DNA from: Abelmoschus esculentus
Lineage: Eukaryota > Streptophyta > Magnoliopsida > Malvales > Malvaceae
Length of the DNA: 64,000 bases
Direction: 5' to 3'
Assembly (NCBI GenBank): GCA_035048815.1
Contig: JAUCBN010000039.1
Span: 627,501-691,500, forward strand
Shown: in pieces, positions 1 through 13,500 of the stretch
Layout of the letters: every line of letters starts with the position of its first letter
How positions within the stretch are numbered: position 1 is the first letter of the stretch
The notes under the pieces: generated by a model
What the model saw: the letters and a program-made list of their open reading frames with translations, nothing else
What the model was told of the DNA's origin: nothing
Databases searched by the model: none
Made by a program: the position numbers and the translations under genes

Positions 1-415
1 TAATTATTTTGACGTTGTATAAACATTTTAATTCATTAGTTTTATGTTATGTTATATCATTGCATTAAAAAACAATGGCATTTATATGTCAGTCACTTCA
101 ATTCTAGATTGAAGTTTTGATTATCTGGTGTTAGATTTTTTTTTCAAAGTTTATTTATAGTCTTTTCTGTGCTTTAATTCCTTTTAACATTCCAAAGAAG
201 CGGAGTAATTTAGCTCAATGGTTGTGTAAAGGTCTAGTATAGCGACCTGCAGTTTCTTTGGTGGAGATGTTTTGCTTCAAAATTATTTACTTTCAACCAC
301 AAACTACCTGATTGAAAATATCTTTTTATGATCCATGTGCTTGTGAAATCTGATAATAAAAGAATATTGAATTTAGTTCACACAAAAATATTGTTTTTGT
401 CCTATTCTTTTACAG

Positions 416-3400
416 CATGATGCTGCCTGCCGAGTAATTGCTAGACTTAAAAAGGAAAGGGATGAAGCCAGGTCTTTGCTTGCACAGGCTGATAGGCAGG
501 CCCCGTTGCCAACATCAGCAGCTATCACCAATGTTTCTGCTCTTAATAATGGAAAGCGAGGTTCTTTCTCAGTAAGCTTGTGATTAGTGCTATATATCTT
601 TTAGATAATTCTGTATCTTATTTCTGAATTATTTGTGATCATAGCTCCAGAGGATGAAGATATGGGTCCTGGTTCAAAGCGAACACGCCCTGGGGTTTCT
701 GAGAGTACTATTGCCGAGTTAACAGAATGTAATGCAGCTCTGTCACAACAGCGTAAAAAGCGCCAGGTACTCTTCATCCTGCTTAGTGTGATTAACTCCG
801 ATTATGTCTTTGTTGACAATATCTTCATATTGTCTTTCTATCCCCCTCCATCCAATCTCTTCCATGCATCTTGGTTTCAGATACCTCCAACTTTGGCTCC
901 CATTGATGCTTTGGAGAGGTATACCCAACTTTCTAGCCATCCCCTTCACAAGACAAATAAACCAGGGATCACTTCAATTGATATCAATCTTTCAAAGGTG
1001 CGTATTCTCCTTTAATATAATCCTTTTCATTGTAACTACATTCTTTCCTATACTTCTCTAGGATAGAGCTTGTTATATTTGGATGTTGCATGTAGTGGAC
1101 TTGAGATACAGCCTGCCAAAATTAAGGGAATGGGAAATAGATCTGTTAGAAACAAGGTTGGAATGTTAAGTTTGGACTTTGGAAATCTTGTTAAGGAAAT
1201 TACGAAGAAGATGGCTAGTGTACTGTGTACATCCTTTTCCTTTTGGAGGAGTGTGATATGCCTAGTGGATGCTATAATCACAGATCTAGTGTATATGTTA
1301 GTTAGAGAAATCTGTTTTATATATAACCATGTTAAATCTAATTGGAATAGCCTCGACTTTTTTTTTTTTTTTAATTTCAGTATTCTTCAAAGCTTGTTCA
1401 TTTACTTTCTTAAATCTTATGTTAAATGTAATTGGAAGAGCCTCTATTTTTCATGTTTCTCTATTCTTCAAAGCCGGTTCATTTATGTTCTTTTACATTT
1501 GGTGTTTAGAACATTGTTGCTACAGGAGGAATTGATTCAACCGCTGTAATCTTTGACCAAACATCTGGAGTGATCTTATCAACACTAAGTGGTCACTCCA
1601 AGAAGGTTTACTCGGTTCTTTTAGATGTTTAAGGGATGCTGTTTACATTTTATCTTATTGTTTATTTATTCTCTGACTCCTTTCTTTTGTAGGTTACAAG
1701 TGTAAAATTTGTAGCTCCGAGCAATGTAATTGTAAGTGGATCGGCAGATAAGGTGAGCCAATTTTCCAAGTCTAACTTGTTCCATTTCCCCCCTTTTTTG
1801 CGACCCTTAGATTTATTCTTGCTTTATTTATTTTTAGTTTGCATAACAAAAATACTATATATTATATTTAACCTTAATAAAATACTATAGTACTTTTTTT
1901 ATTAAAAAAAATCTTTTAGATTGCATCATAGTTTGATCGGTCTTTCAATATTTTCAGACTGTACGCATTTGGCAAGGGTCTGAAGATGGAAACTACGACT
2001 GCAAGCATATTTTGAAGGATCATTCTGCCGAGGTAAATGTACCATCAAATCTAAATTCTGAAATACTATGACTATCAAATTCTTGGTTTATTTATTCGCT
2101 GTCTTGTGGACATGAGAATAGATTTATTTCTACTCTTTCAGGTGCAAGCTGTCACTGTCCATGCCACAAATAACTACTTTGTAACTGCTTCCCTTGACTC
2201 AACGTGGTGCTTTTATGATCTTTCCTCAGGATTATGCTTGACACAGGTCCTAGTTCTTCTCTATCCCTCTGATCTGTAAGGTTTTCCATTACAGTGAACA
2301 TCTTATATGTAGCTTGTGGAGTAAATGGACTAATTGATTTGCTATTTACTGAAAGTAACTTATATTAGTATTTGAATCTTTCTATTTGACTGCAAATGCT
2401 GTGTTCTAGCACGTTTTAAATTTCCCCTAAATGTCTTTATTACTTTCAAAGGAAACTCCTCTAATATTAATCAGATTTCTGTTTCTACAGGTTGAAGACA
2501 CCTCAAATTCCATGGGCTATACATCTGCCGCTTTTCATCCTGATGGTCTCATCCTTGGAACAGGCACCACAGAATCCACTGTTAGAATTTGGGATGTGAA
2601 GAGTCGGGTATATAGAAAATTACGTCACGAGAATTTTTCAGATGATGTACTTGTCTTCCATTTTATGAACAACTATTTTATTGTTCTTCAGGGAAATGTT
2701 GCCAACTTTGATGGACACAGTGGGGCAGTAACAGCCATATCTTTCTCAGAAAATGGTTACTTCCTTGCTGTAAGCACTTAGCCAAATATGCAAATTAGTT
2801 TGATGGCCATGAATTATGCAAATTTGATTTATGTTTGAACTCCAGACTGCAGCACATGATGGTGTTAAGTTGTGGGATCTGCGCAAATTAAAGAACTTCC
2901 GGTCATTTGAATTATATGATCAAGATACACCAACAAACTCTGGTATGTGATATATTGATAACAGATATGCCTGGCAATAAAATAGCTTGTCTCCTATTGG
3001 CAATATATACAATGATGTTTTGGCATAATATTTTCATTTTTTTTCTACAAAAAACTAGTTTGTCCCTTATACTCTATGTTTCTCACTTCCTTAGCTTTTT
3101 AGCTATGGGGGAAAATTGTGAACGAGTAAAACTTTACATTCTTGTGATCAAAGTTTTTAATCATGAAAAGCTTTATCTAACAGCGGGTTTAATTCTGTAT
3201 TTTTTCAGTGGATTTCGACCATAGTGGGAGTTATCTTGCAATCGCTGGCTCGGATGTAAGGTAGGTACTCTTTAGGTCTCCAAATCTTGGTATACACTTA
3301 AGTGGACTGAAACTTAAATTCAATGTAATGCACATGAAATTTAAATAGAATGCTTAGAAATTTGGCTAGAGATTTTTTTTCGACCATGTTTTTGCTAGTC

Positions 3401-3888
3401 TCATGACTAAAATTTCTTTTCTTGTGACATTTTGTGATACTAATTTGATTTTGCATGTCCAGAATCTACCAAGTTGGCAGCGTCAAAGCAGAATGGAATT
3501 GCATCAAAACTTTACCAGATTTATCTGGCACTGGTTTGTCTTCTGTTCCCTCATTCTATCATTGAATAGAAACCAAACTCCACCAGCTGATTCCGAATAG
3601 ACCGGTTGAACCTGGAACCATAGTTTTTCTGATATGTCAACTTTATAAGAATCAGATAGTAGTTTATATATCTTTGATCAGACTGGATCTCTGGTCTGGT
3701 TTTTTAATTGCAGTCTAGTGTTTCGTGGTCAGCAGCTAAAGTTGGAAATGCACTATTCTCCCGTCTTTGCAGGTAGAGCAACTTGTGTGAAATTCGGTTC
3801 CGATGCAAAGTACTTGGCCGTGGGATCAATGGATCGTAACCTCCGTATATTTGGCCTTCCCGAAGAAGATGCTTCAACGGAGTCTTAA
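416..3888 (+). CDS. PRP19: Pre-mRNA-processing factor 19 (PRP19/MAC3), 5' truncated by window edge
   Basis: E3 ubiquitin ligase scaffold of the spliceosome-associated NineTeen complex (MOS4-associated complex in plants), acting in the nucleus. Exons read as 416-560, 645-766, 881-997, 1510-1605, 1693-1752, 1958-2032, 2142-2246, 2491-2607, 2692-2769, 2846-2942, 3209-3260, 3463-3533 and 3773-3888, all GT-AG, giving 416 residues to the TAA. The first visible exon holds the coiled-coil tetramerisation stretch (HDAACRVIARLKKERDEA). Then comes the linker ERYTQLSSHPLHKT, and the rest is a seven-bladed WD40 propeller (VRIWQG, VRIWDVKS, VKLWDLRK, LRIFGLPEE). The family is about 520 residues long, so roughly 100 N-terminal residues including the U-box lie left of the window. 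Bases 1-415 are intron. Family identity is very secure. The 84-nt intron 2608-2691 lacks an in-frame stop. Confidence 0.95.
1329..1500 (+). repeat. ~90-bp tandem duplication inside a PRP19 intron
   Basis: Two copies with a 90-bp period start at 1329 and 1419. Both begin atgttaaat.taattgga and share tattcttcaaag..ttcattta. They have diverged, and the first carries a long T run. They lie in the 512-bp intron 998-1509, just before its acceptor, so the duplication also copied pyrimidine-rich acceptor-like sequence (aatttcag at 1373-1380). Confidence 0.7.
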
Positions 3889-5429
3889 AAGGCCCGTCCT
3901 GTCGTATTTCGTGGTGGATGAGAAGTAAAACTTGAGATTTCAAGGTCCAGTCAGATCTTTAGTTTATTTCTTCTGTCCCCAAAATACATTTGAGACTTTC
4001 GGCATGGATTTGAAGGTCCAGTCAGTCTTGGCCATTCGTCCAGCTAATGTATGTGCGTTTGTATAAGTCAAAGTAATGGAAATCAGCAGATGAATTACTT
4101 TCCTTTTATCAGAGAAGTTGGAGACATTTTCCATTGGATTCCCTTTTTCTAGCCTAAACATTCCTGGAGATTTACTTTTAACTCTTTACATTTTGTTACA
4201 ACATTCTTCTGTAGCCTTTATATTTGGATCATATATGTAGTTTTCATGTCTATGCGGCAAAAACGATTATTTTTATTTTGATCACTAAAGTTTGATAGGT
4301 TATGCTATGGTCATTAAATTTAATCACAAAATTTAAGTGCTTCTGTTCTGCTATCATCCTTCAGAGTCTTCTCCATTTGTGGGGGAAACTGCAAATGCTT
4401 TTGTTTGTATTTGGGAAATTTCCAAAGTATTGCTATTTTGGAGGAATGAATCACCGACCAAACTCAACCACTTGCTTCAGTTGTAAAAGACCACACGCAC
4501 AGGGACAGGGGAAGGGTGTGATGAAATTATACACAATTTCTTTAAATGATCTAAACACAAATATGTATTTAAAAATGTATTTTAATTTATTTATGGTATT
4601 AAAAATGACATGGCGATTGTTTAAAGCGAGTAGAAGCTGTACATATAATCGCGAGTGAGTAGAAAGAAGGAAAGACAAGACATCGCGACAAAGAAAACAA
4701 AGGCAGGGCTGTCATTCAGATAGTTTCTGCTCATCTGCCCAATTCATGGATTCCGACCCGACCATTTTATCACTTCAACAATTATTGTTAGTTGTATTAG
4801 ATTTAATACTTATTTTAACCCCTCTAATTTAAGAAAATTTTCATTTTGACCCTTTTATTTTTTTTTTCGCTCAAATTGATTCTTTTACTTTCAATCCGCC
4901 ACCATCCACAGTTTCCATTAAAAATTAATAATGTGACTTAATGAAGTGTTTGAGAAAATAAAAGGTAAAACAATTCTTTAAAAATACAAACTTTAGCAAA
5001 AAAGAAGTATTATTTTATAATTTCTTTTCAACTTTTAGCTACTTTTCAGTTTTTAAACAAATATCTCACGGGATGAAAGAAACTTGCTAATTTTTTAACA
5101 AAAAAATGGGCGATGAAATGAAATAGAAGGATCAAATTGATAGGGAAAAATCAGAAGAGTCAAAGTAAAACTAGAGGGACTAAATTAGGTGTTAAACCTG
5201 TTATATTATTTATCGAAATTATATTGATGAAGGGAAGGATATTCTCGTAGATTTGTTTTTTCATGTATCTTCGCACCGTCTTTTAATTCTTCAGTTCTTT
5301 TAATTTTTGGTCTGGTTGCATGAATTATTCTCCCTTTTCATTTACTTTTATTGTCTGATTTATTTATTTTTAATTCTTACAATACAATTTATTGATTGGG
5401 GTTCTTGTGAGCTTATCCAAGAATTAGCA
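3889..5429. other. Intergenic: PRP19 3' region and RING-CH gene promoter/5'UTR
   Basis: No convincing coding sequence. The first ~300 bases are probably PRP19 3'UTR. The rest is AT-rich and should include the promoter of the + strand RING-CH gene. An open frame runs into that gene from an ATG at 5307, but it encodes a low-complexity hydrophobic stretch and looks like leader sequence. Confidence 0.5.
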
Positions 5430-8400
5430 ATGCAAGCAACTGAAGCTGGAGCTGGCAGCAATGGAATTTCTAAGGATTCTTCTCAGGTTCTTTTTTACCA
5501 TTAGATTTGTAGACAATTATGGTTTTCTTTATTTTCAAGAGATGGGTTTCTGAATGTTCATTTATTAGTACTTATAAAATAGGTTGAAGGATTTTTTTTT
5601 TCATTTTTTGGCTGAAAATAGTTTTTTTTCTTCTTTGATCTAAGATTAAAGATTTTCGCTTTGTTTGATGATCTCTTATGATACGTTTGGGATTATGAAT
5701 TTGATGTTTTTGCTTTTGATTTTTGTTTACCTTATAAATTGTTAGAAATATATGCATACTTAATCTATAAATTAGTTGAGTTCAATATAATTAGGAGATT
5801 AAAAGCTAAAAAACACACCTTCAAACCGGCTCTTTAATAGACATCTAACAAATCTATGAACCCCAGAAATAAGGTTCTTGGTTGCTAATGGTGTTAGAAT
5901 GTGAATATATTAAGGTAGGTATGCTCTTGAGTGTGTTGAATCTGTTTAATTGTTGGTTTCCTTAATTGTGTTTGTATACATATATGTATATATTTGTTGG
6001 TCGAAGGAACGGGTGTTATACTGTAAATATATGTATGTTTTTAGGATCATTACTTTTGCCATTGCTTTTCTCGCTATTATCTCCGCATAGAAGTAATTGA
6101 AGCAATAGAGCAGTGTTCCCTCTGAACATTGGAAAGAATAGGAGTAAGGAAACAAAAACCGTGTAAAATGCTGAATCAAGTGTCGTAAGAGTTAAGACGG
6201 TAACAATCTATGTTCCTCGGACTTGGATGCTATTGTAAATACAAGTGTGTTCGATTATTTCTAAGTTTTGGATGCATTTAGAGGGTCGTCTATCCGTACT
6301 CTTGGAAATATGTCAAGACATGGGTACTTGCCTCCCCCTTGTGTTTTTACCTTGTTCGTTTCTAGATCCAAATGGAGGCCTCTTCAAGCTAAGACCTGGA
6401 ATTTGGAACTAATTAAGCATGACTAACGACCATTTATATGAATATGAATTTGGTTCTAATTGATCCGGTTTTCAATTTTATAATTTTTACTTGGGAAAAA
6501 CTTGCTATTTTGCTAAAGAAATTACTTGAAATTAAATTGAACTTTTATAACATGCAGACAAATTCATCGATCTTGGAACCCTTAGATAACAAACCTTCTA
6601 AGCCTGGAACAAGTGGTCGACCATCGGATCTTTCACTTCAAATACCTCCTAGGCCAGTAGGATTTGGTAGTCGTAGTGGAAAGGGTTTACTTCAGTCCCA
6701 GGGTTCCAGCAAAGGTGGTTCTTCACCCAGAGGCTTCTTGCGTGGCTTAAGCTTCAAGAGAAAAGGTAACACAGCTGATGGTGAAAGAAGCTCTCTCCTT
6801 ACTCCTGACAGCAAGAACAGTCCCGGAAGTCCGAGTATGGCTGGTTTTCCATCCCCATTTTTCTGGAAAAGGTGTACATCGCTGCCGGTTACACCAGCAT
6901 CAAATTTGTCCCCAACAGTTACCATGCCTGGTGCAGAAAGGATGGCTGGTGAACGGAATAAATCAAATGTATGTATCATATAGTTCTGTCTATTTTTGAA
7001 TTTTGCTTTAAAATTTTGTCTGATGTAGATATTGAAAATTTGATTCAAACAACTTTTGGAACAAAATTCAAATATTAGCATATATATTATGCTAAAAGAT
7101 TACCCTATCCTTCATGTCGAGACCAATCTTTGGCTTTCCTAGGAAAACAACTGCATTTCATAGATCAGTCTCACCCCATTCTTCAAGCCCTCAACTAGAC
7201 CAGCTTGGTGAAAGGTAAACATATCACTGTATTAATGAAAATCGCTAAAAGAAATTAGTTTTTAGAAAAACATGACCATATATTTTCACTTTCCAAGTCT
7301 TTTTTATTTATGTTACTTTGACTATTGCGTGAGTATTGGGTACATGTATGTGTCTGACATGAGTGTGTTCAATTTTTCCAAGTTTTTTTCCTTCATGTAT
7401 TTAGAGGGTCCAAATATATGTCGGACATGGATATTTCAAGCATTATGAAGAACCAAAGCAACATGGCAATTTAGACCTTACCGTAGCTATATGGGGAAAA
7501 GCTCCGAATCAATCGTGTAAAAACAACTTTATAGCATTTTTAGATGGTTACTGTAATTTTTATGCAGAAACGAGCAAGGCCTACAATGGTTTCAAGGTCC
7601 CTTTCAGTGCCCGGACGAAATATTGTTATAGTAAGATCCACATCTTTCGATACTCGTAAAGAGAATGTCCCTGCAGATAACACTGATGGTAAGTATGACT
7701 AATTTTCTAATTTTTCATACCTATTATTTGAGTACCCTTTTAGTGTCTTTGCTTCAACTCGTGTTAGTCAGACTTGGATGAAGTGTTTGATACAAGTATT
7801 TGTCCGACACGGATATGTTTGGTCTTTTAAAGTTTTTCTATGTATTTCGAGGGTCATTGGGAGTATCATATCCTCGTAACCGTGTCGAGATATGTGTCGG
7901 ACACATGTGTCAATTCAAATTCTTCAGGAAAAATGAAGATTCAGTGCATCAAAGGTTGACAGAGAAATTAATCTGTCCGAAAACTTGAGCTGCTTATTCT
8001 AGCACACATGACCATGCAAATTGATCTGAACTTGCAACTCGGTGTTTTTCAACTTTTGATTTCATTAATTTTTGGTTTATTGGTCTCGAGTTTTGAGGCT
8101 GGTTTGCTGTTCCTGTGGATGTGCAGATATCAATCCTGTTCCTGCAGAAAGTGATGATGAAGAGATTCCCGAAGAGGAAGCCGTGTGCAGAATCTGTTTT
8201 GATGAATGTGATGAGCAGAATACACTCAAAATGGAATGCAGCTGCAAAGGTGCCCTACAACTTGTGCACGAAGCATGTGCCATTAAATGGTTTAGTACGA
8301 GAGGAAACAAAAACTGTGAGGTGTGCGGACAAGAAGTGAGGAACTTACCTGTAACTTTGCTGTGGGTGCCTACTGCAGCTCGAAGGGGTAATAGACAGAA

Positions 8401-9678
8401 CGTTAATCCACAGAGATTACCATCAGAAACCGTGAGGTAGTATCGGCTAATTATCTTGCATCTAATTACAGTTGATCTTCAACTATGACACTTCAATAAT
8501 GAAACTCAAATCTAATGACATTCTCTTTGAATACTTGTATTAGATCTTTGTTTAATTTCTCAAGCACTGTTCCCTTTGATCTAGAACTCTATGCCAAGCT
8601 CACTGCCAAACATGTCTACAATATAGTATTGATAATCATCTATGTTATTCCGACTCTAGTATGTGTCAGTCATATGTCCAACATGGATATCTTCATTGCA
8701 AGTTCAGGTATGGGTGTCGGCCACAAGTACTTCAAAAAAAATGAAAAGTCGGAGCAACATAGATATGCTATTTCTTCATAGTACTTTCTTGATAATTAGC
8801 TTTTTTCTTGTTAACTTAAATACGTACTTCAATTATGCAGTGCCTGGCAGGATTTTGTGGTTCTCGTGTTAATTAGCACGATATGCTATTTCTTCTTCCT
8901 TGAACAACTACTGGTATGCTTTTGTGCCTTTATCAGAAATTTGATTATGTCCCCAATACCCATATTCTAATGTGTTGGATTTTGTTCCTAAAAGTAATAA
9001 TGTGTTGGATTTTAGTGTATCTGACACTGGTGTTGGACATGTATGCTTCAATAAAAATGAAGAGTCAGAGCAACATATCCTTTGTGATTGACAACGTCGA
9101 TTTCATGCCTCATGATTTTTGTAGATTCAGGAAATGAAGAGACGAGCAATTATGATTGCCGCGCCGTTTGCATTTTCCCTAGGTCTCTTAGCATCTATCT
9201 TTGCAGTCATGTTAGGTATGGCCGAACCTCAAAACTTTACATTTCTTTAAGTCTCAGTTTGCCTTAGCATCGAATTGTTTTGGCTTGCACATTTGCAGCC
9301 ATCAAGGAGTACATATGGACGTATGCAGCACTTGAGTTTGGACTTGTCGCGTTAACCGCTCATCTATTGTATGGTGTGGTAAGCTTTAAAAACATTAACC
9401 TCATTTAGCAAGTAATTACCATGAACTGTATCAGTAGAAATGTTTTTTAAACGCTTTATACCAGAATATGTACCGAAATGCATCCCAGAACACACACACA
9501 CTCAAAATGCTGTTCTCAGAGACCTTTCAATGTCTTTCTGCAGGTCCAGATGAAGGCTGTTTTTGCTATTCTGATTTCTGGAACGGTGAGTTTTGGGACA
9601 ACAATGGCACTCAACTCATTGTATATTTACTGTTTCAGTTGGCGAGCTCATGTTGCTGGAGATTCAAGCCCGGTGTGA
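5430..9678 (+). CDS. RING-CH (RINGv/MARCH-type) membrane E3 ubiquitin ligase
   Basis: Predicted membrane-anchored E3 ligase of the RING-variant family. Exons 5430-5486, 6558-6968, 7568-7688, 8127-8436, 8841-8913, 9125-9215, 9299-9378 and 9544-9678 give 425 residues. The N-terminal half is Ser/Pro-rich and basic, with LSLQIPPRPVGFG and SLSVPGRN, both familiar from plant orthologues. The C4HC3 RINGv domain spans about residues 217-263 (CRIC, MECSCKGALQLVH, CEVC). It is preceded by the acidic EEIPEEEAVC. The C-terminal half has several hydrophobic helices (DFVVLVLISTICYFFF, APFAFSLGLLASIFAVML and others). The start is the ATG opening MQATEAGAGSNG; an in-frame ATG at 5307 is less likely. A further possible exon at 7099-7214 does not keep frame with the simple model. 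Introns carry at least five copies of a dispersed repeat. Confidence 0.88.
6215..9085. repeat. Five diverged copies of a dispersed repeat in RING-CH introns
   Basis: Copies lie near 6215-6325, 7325-7461, 7764-7950, 8640-8770 and 8935-9085. They share fragments such as gtgtcggacac, ttcatgtatttagagggtc, ggacatggatatttca and aatgaagagtcggagcaaca. A further copy is in a lipase intron near 49255-49400. The copies are diverged and sit only in introns. I cannot assign a class; a short non-autonomous retroelement is possible. Confidence 0.65.
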
Positions 9679-10536
9679 TTCGATCTAATGAGTGTGGTGT
9701 GTATTTTTATACCTATTGCTTAGTAACTGAGGCCTGGAATGTAGATATACGTTTGTGGAAGTCAGTTTGTACTGATATAAAATTGGCCTTGCAAACATCA
9801 CTTTATTTTCTCTATATATAATTATTATTTTCTTTTTGATGTTTTAGGTCAAGAGCATTATTGCATGGTATGTGTCTTATCGAACCATTAAAGGGTGAGA
9901 TTACCCAAGTAAATTACATAAAAGCATGGTTATGATACATGAATGATTGTATAATGAAAACAAGTAGTTACGCAAAGAACAATATGATGATGATCATACA
10001 TGCATGGCAGTATCATGAAACCTGTTTGTATAAAGCCGAAAGCAGGATTGACTCGGAGATGCATACATGAAACATGCGAGTCTGATCTATAAGATCGATG
10101 TCCACACAAACCTAATATATTTTCCCCACAGACGAGACCAATAATAATATGGGGGAAACTAAGACATCTTCCCAACATCTCCTGTGACAGGAAACTAACG
10201 GGAAAAACTAAATACATAGATTAACATGTTGCATACAATGTTTTTTTTGGCCGGCGGAAATGTACCTGTGAATTCTCCATAACTACTCTCGATCTGTTCC
10301 TTAACTGTGTTTCTACCTTCAACCACATAATTGAAAGCATTCGGTTTCAAACCATAGGACACGCAGAGACAGTCGACGTTAGATAAATGCATTGACTCTT
10401 ATTTCCTGTGGGTAGAAATGGAGAGCGACGGTTTATCTTCGAAGTCTTCTTTTCCACACTGACAACCCTTAAATCGATAAATGATGCCTTCACTTGGAAG
10501 AGCATAATGACATGAATTAGTAGTATTTAGGTAGCA
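9679..10536. other. Convergent intergenic region between RING-CH and PBL27-like genes
   Basis: No coding signal seen. The two flanking genes point towards each other, so this span should hold both 3'UTRs and both polyadenylation regions. I recognise no repeat or RNA gene here. Confidence 0.5.
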
Positions 10537-13500
10537 TCAGTCATTTGTACCATCAAAGCTACCCATTGTGTTTCCTCGTTTTCTCTCCCTCCAATTCTCA
10601 CCCCATACTTTGGCCTCAGCAACAGCACGTTCTCTATCAAGAACACGATTATGTGGCGTTTCCGTTGCTGTCAATGCATTCAAAGGGCTGTCCCTGTTAG
10701 ATTCTTGTCGTTCAGAATCATCCAAATCCCATTTCCTCCCTGAACCCCCACCAGCTTGATTCCTACCCAACAATGCACCAGTGCTCGATTCCCTAGCATG
10801 ATGCCTCTTCCTGTAATCAGGTGAATTTCTATGGGTAGAAGGGGAACCAAGCCGTCCACGACCATTGGGGCTGCCCAACCCATCTGGCATACTCCTATCA
10901 TCCTCGAGTCTCATACTTGATGAACCGACCCTGTTGCTTTGATTGTTGGGTGCATTCGGGTCATAGGTTTGTGAGGCTAAATACGTAAGGGCCGTCACCA
11001 CATCGCCTATTAGAGGCCTTGTAGCAGCTTGTTCTTGCAAACACATCGCTGCAACTGCAAGAGCTTGGTATAATCCTCGCATTGGATAACGGCCTTGTAG
11101 TAGCGGGTCAGCCATTTTTGGAAACTTCCTGCGATCTTTGAAAAGTGGTCGTGCCTATGGATCCCCATTTTAACAACAGAAGAATTACAAAATAACTTGA
11201 TTTAAGTCAAAGCAGCAATAAACTTCGGAAGAATCTCTAATGTCTGAATTATGGCACGACAGAAAAGAAAAGATACTTACCCATGCAACGAGGTTCTGCT
11301 CTCCAGGAGCACGCATATTATCAATGGCCTTGCGCCCTGTGATAAGCTCGAGAAAGACCACTCCAAAACTATAGACATCAGATTTTAGAGTGAGTTGGCC
11401 AGTCATTGCATATTCCGGAGCACAGTAACCATAAGTGCCCATCACACGAGTGGACACATGGGTTTTGTCACCAACAGGACCCAGTTTTGCAAGCCCAAAA
11501 TCAGATAATTTGGGGTGATAACCTTCGTCAAGAAGGATGTTCGATGATTTTAAGTCTCTGTATATAACAGGAGGATTAGCTCTATCATGCAAGTATTCCA
11601 ACCCCTTGGCTGCACCAGCTGCAATCTTCATTCTCGTATTCCAGTCCAGAGGTTCCTTGCCCGCTGGAAGATCTGAAAACAAATTTAAAACAAAGGTAAT
11701 CATTGTGGTCAACCAAAAGTGTGATTCTTGAATTCTAATCTTATATTCACAAGAGTCAGAGATAAGCCACCAAAGATTCCATATTGATTGCTTACTATTG
11801 TCATTGATACTAAAGATTTCGATGTCCAGATACGTAGAAATAGTTTCATCATGGTGCTTATTCTCACCATACAGCCATTTAGTGAACCTCACGACTTCAC
11901 TTTTACGATAACGAGGAAAAAAGATAAAGATTAAAAAGGACGGAAGAGGGGGGTCGTTTTTATCTTCAATTCATATCATTATCACCAAATGACATTTATA
12001 TCTAGCAATAGTATAAAACATCATGTAGTAAAATTAAGCATCAACCTAATGGCTAGGGAGTGCATTAAAATATATACCAAACATCTTTTGGAGAGATAAA
12101 AATTAAGGAAATCAGTAACGACCAATAGTTTGTTGAGCAAAAATTATTCTATCTGCATTATAATTTTTCAAATCCCAAAAATCTTAATGGCCACTTAAAA
12201 AACCTCTATATAAGGAGGTGTTGTTACACCAAAGTCGACCCAAGCTGCTTCATCAATAAATAACTCAGTAATAACACTACAAACTTGTACAATTTATCAC
12301 CTCATTCATTCTTTACGTTGACGGAGCAATCAACGGTAAAGCTAGAGAAGTGCAAGTATCATGAAAACCAAAAGATGGACACCCTTACCATGTAAATGAT
12401 CCTCCAACGACCCTAAAGGCATAAATTCATAGACAAGAAGGCGTTGGTCCCCATCAGCACAATAACCAATCAGGTTGACGAGGTTTGCGTGGTGTAAGAG
12501 GCTGAGCATTAGAACTTCAACAAGAAACTCTCTATTCCCCTGAAGGCCATTTCTATCAAGCTGTTTGACGGCAACTACCTGCACATGAGCACTTTTAACA
12601 TCACTCGGATCCCAACTCATACAAAGAAAGCAACTTAAGTGCAATCCCATAAAATAAGGAAACATTTAAAACAAACAGAAATTGACATTTGTTTCAAGAT
12701 TGTAACAAACCTGTCCTGTGCTCTCCAAACGACCTTTGTAAACACGCCCAAAACCACCTTCTCCCAACAGACATTCCGGCCTAAAGTTCTTTGTGGCAAC
12801 AGCGAGCTCTCGAAATGTAAATGTCTGTGCCGCAATATTTTCTGTCGCTCCATTTTTAGATGCTACAGGTTCCTTTTTAGAATCAGAACCACTCCGAGAT
12901 TTTGATTTGTCTATTCAAAAAGTGAATCAGAAACATTGTACATGATGAAACAAGAAAGATATCTAGAATTACAATTAAAGGAGCACAACAGAAGTTAAAT
13001 GCCATCTACCCATAATTGAATTTAAGAGTAAAAGAGAGTATAAATGCTACAAAACTGACTCATCTGGAAACAGAGATGGACTCTTTTATAACTTTAGAAT
13101 TGTACACAGTTATACAGTTCTTCAATAGATTCAAATGTTTACGACTTCAACACTGAGAAACGCCTATGGCAAAGCTATAAACCCTTTACTTGACTACATT
13201 CTTAACATCACTTCTAGGAACATTCCAATTCGCACATAAAATACATTTACTAGCATTAGTCTATGTTAGCTTAACAATTATGGACGAACAAGAAATTAAA
13301 ACAAAATACGAAAACATGTGTATCGAAAACTAAGAGCGGATCTATCAAACTATTTCTTAGGCCTTCCAGCTAGGGTAAAATTCAAACTAATATACCAACA
13401 AAATCGACATTCAAAGCTAAAAGTAAAGATAAATCCATAAGCCACATATAATTCAATCAAATTCCCAAAAACAACCATAACTTCATCAGATCAAACTACC

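Noticed and set aside
1070..1549. 159-codon open frame on + strand inside the PRP19 region
   Set aside because: It starts in the 512-bp intron and only overlaps the exon at 1510 by chance; the composition is Phe/Leu-rich intron-like.
5307..5429. Upstream in-frame ATG of the RING-CH gene
   Set aside because: It adds a T-rich-derived hydrophobic stretch with no family support; MQATEAG is the usual kind of start.
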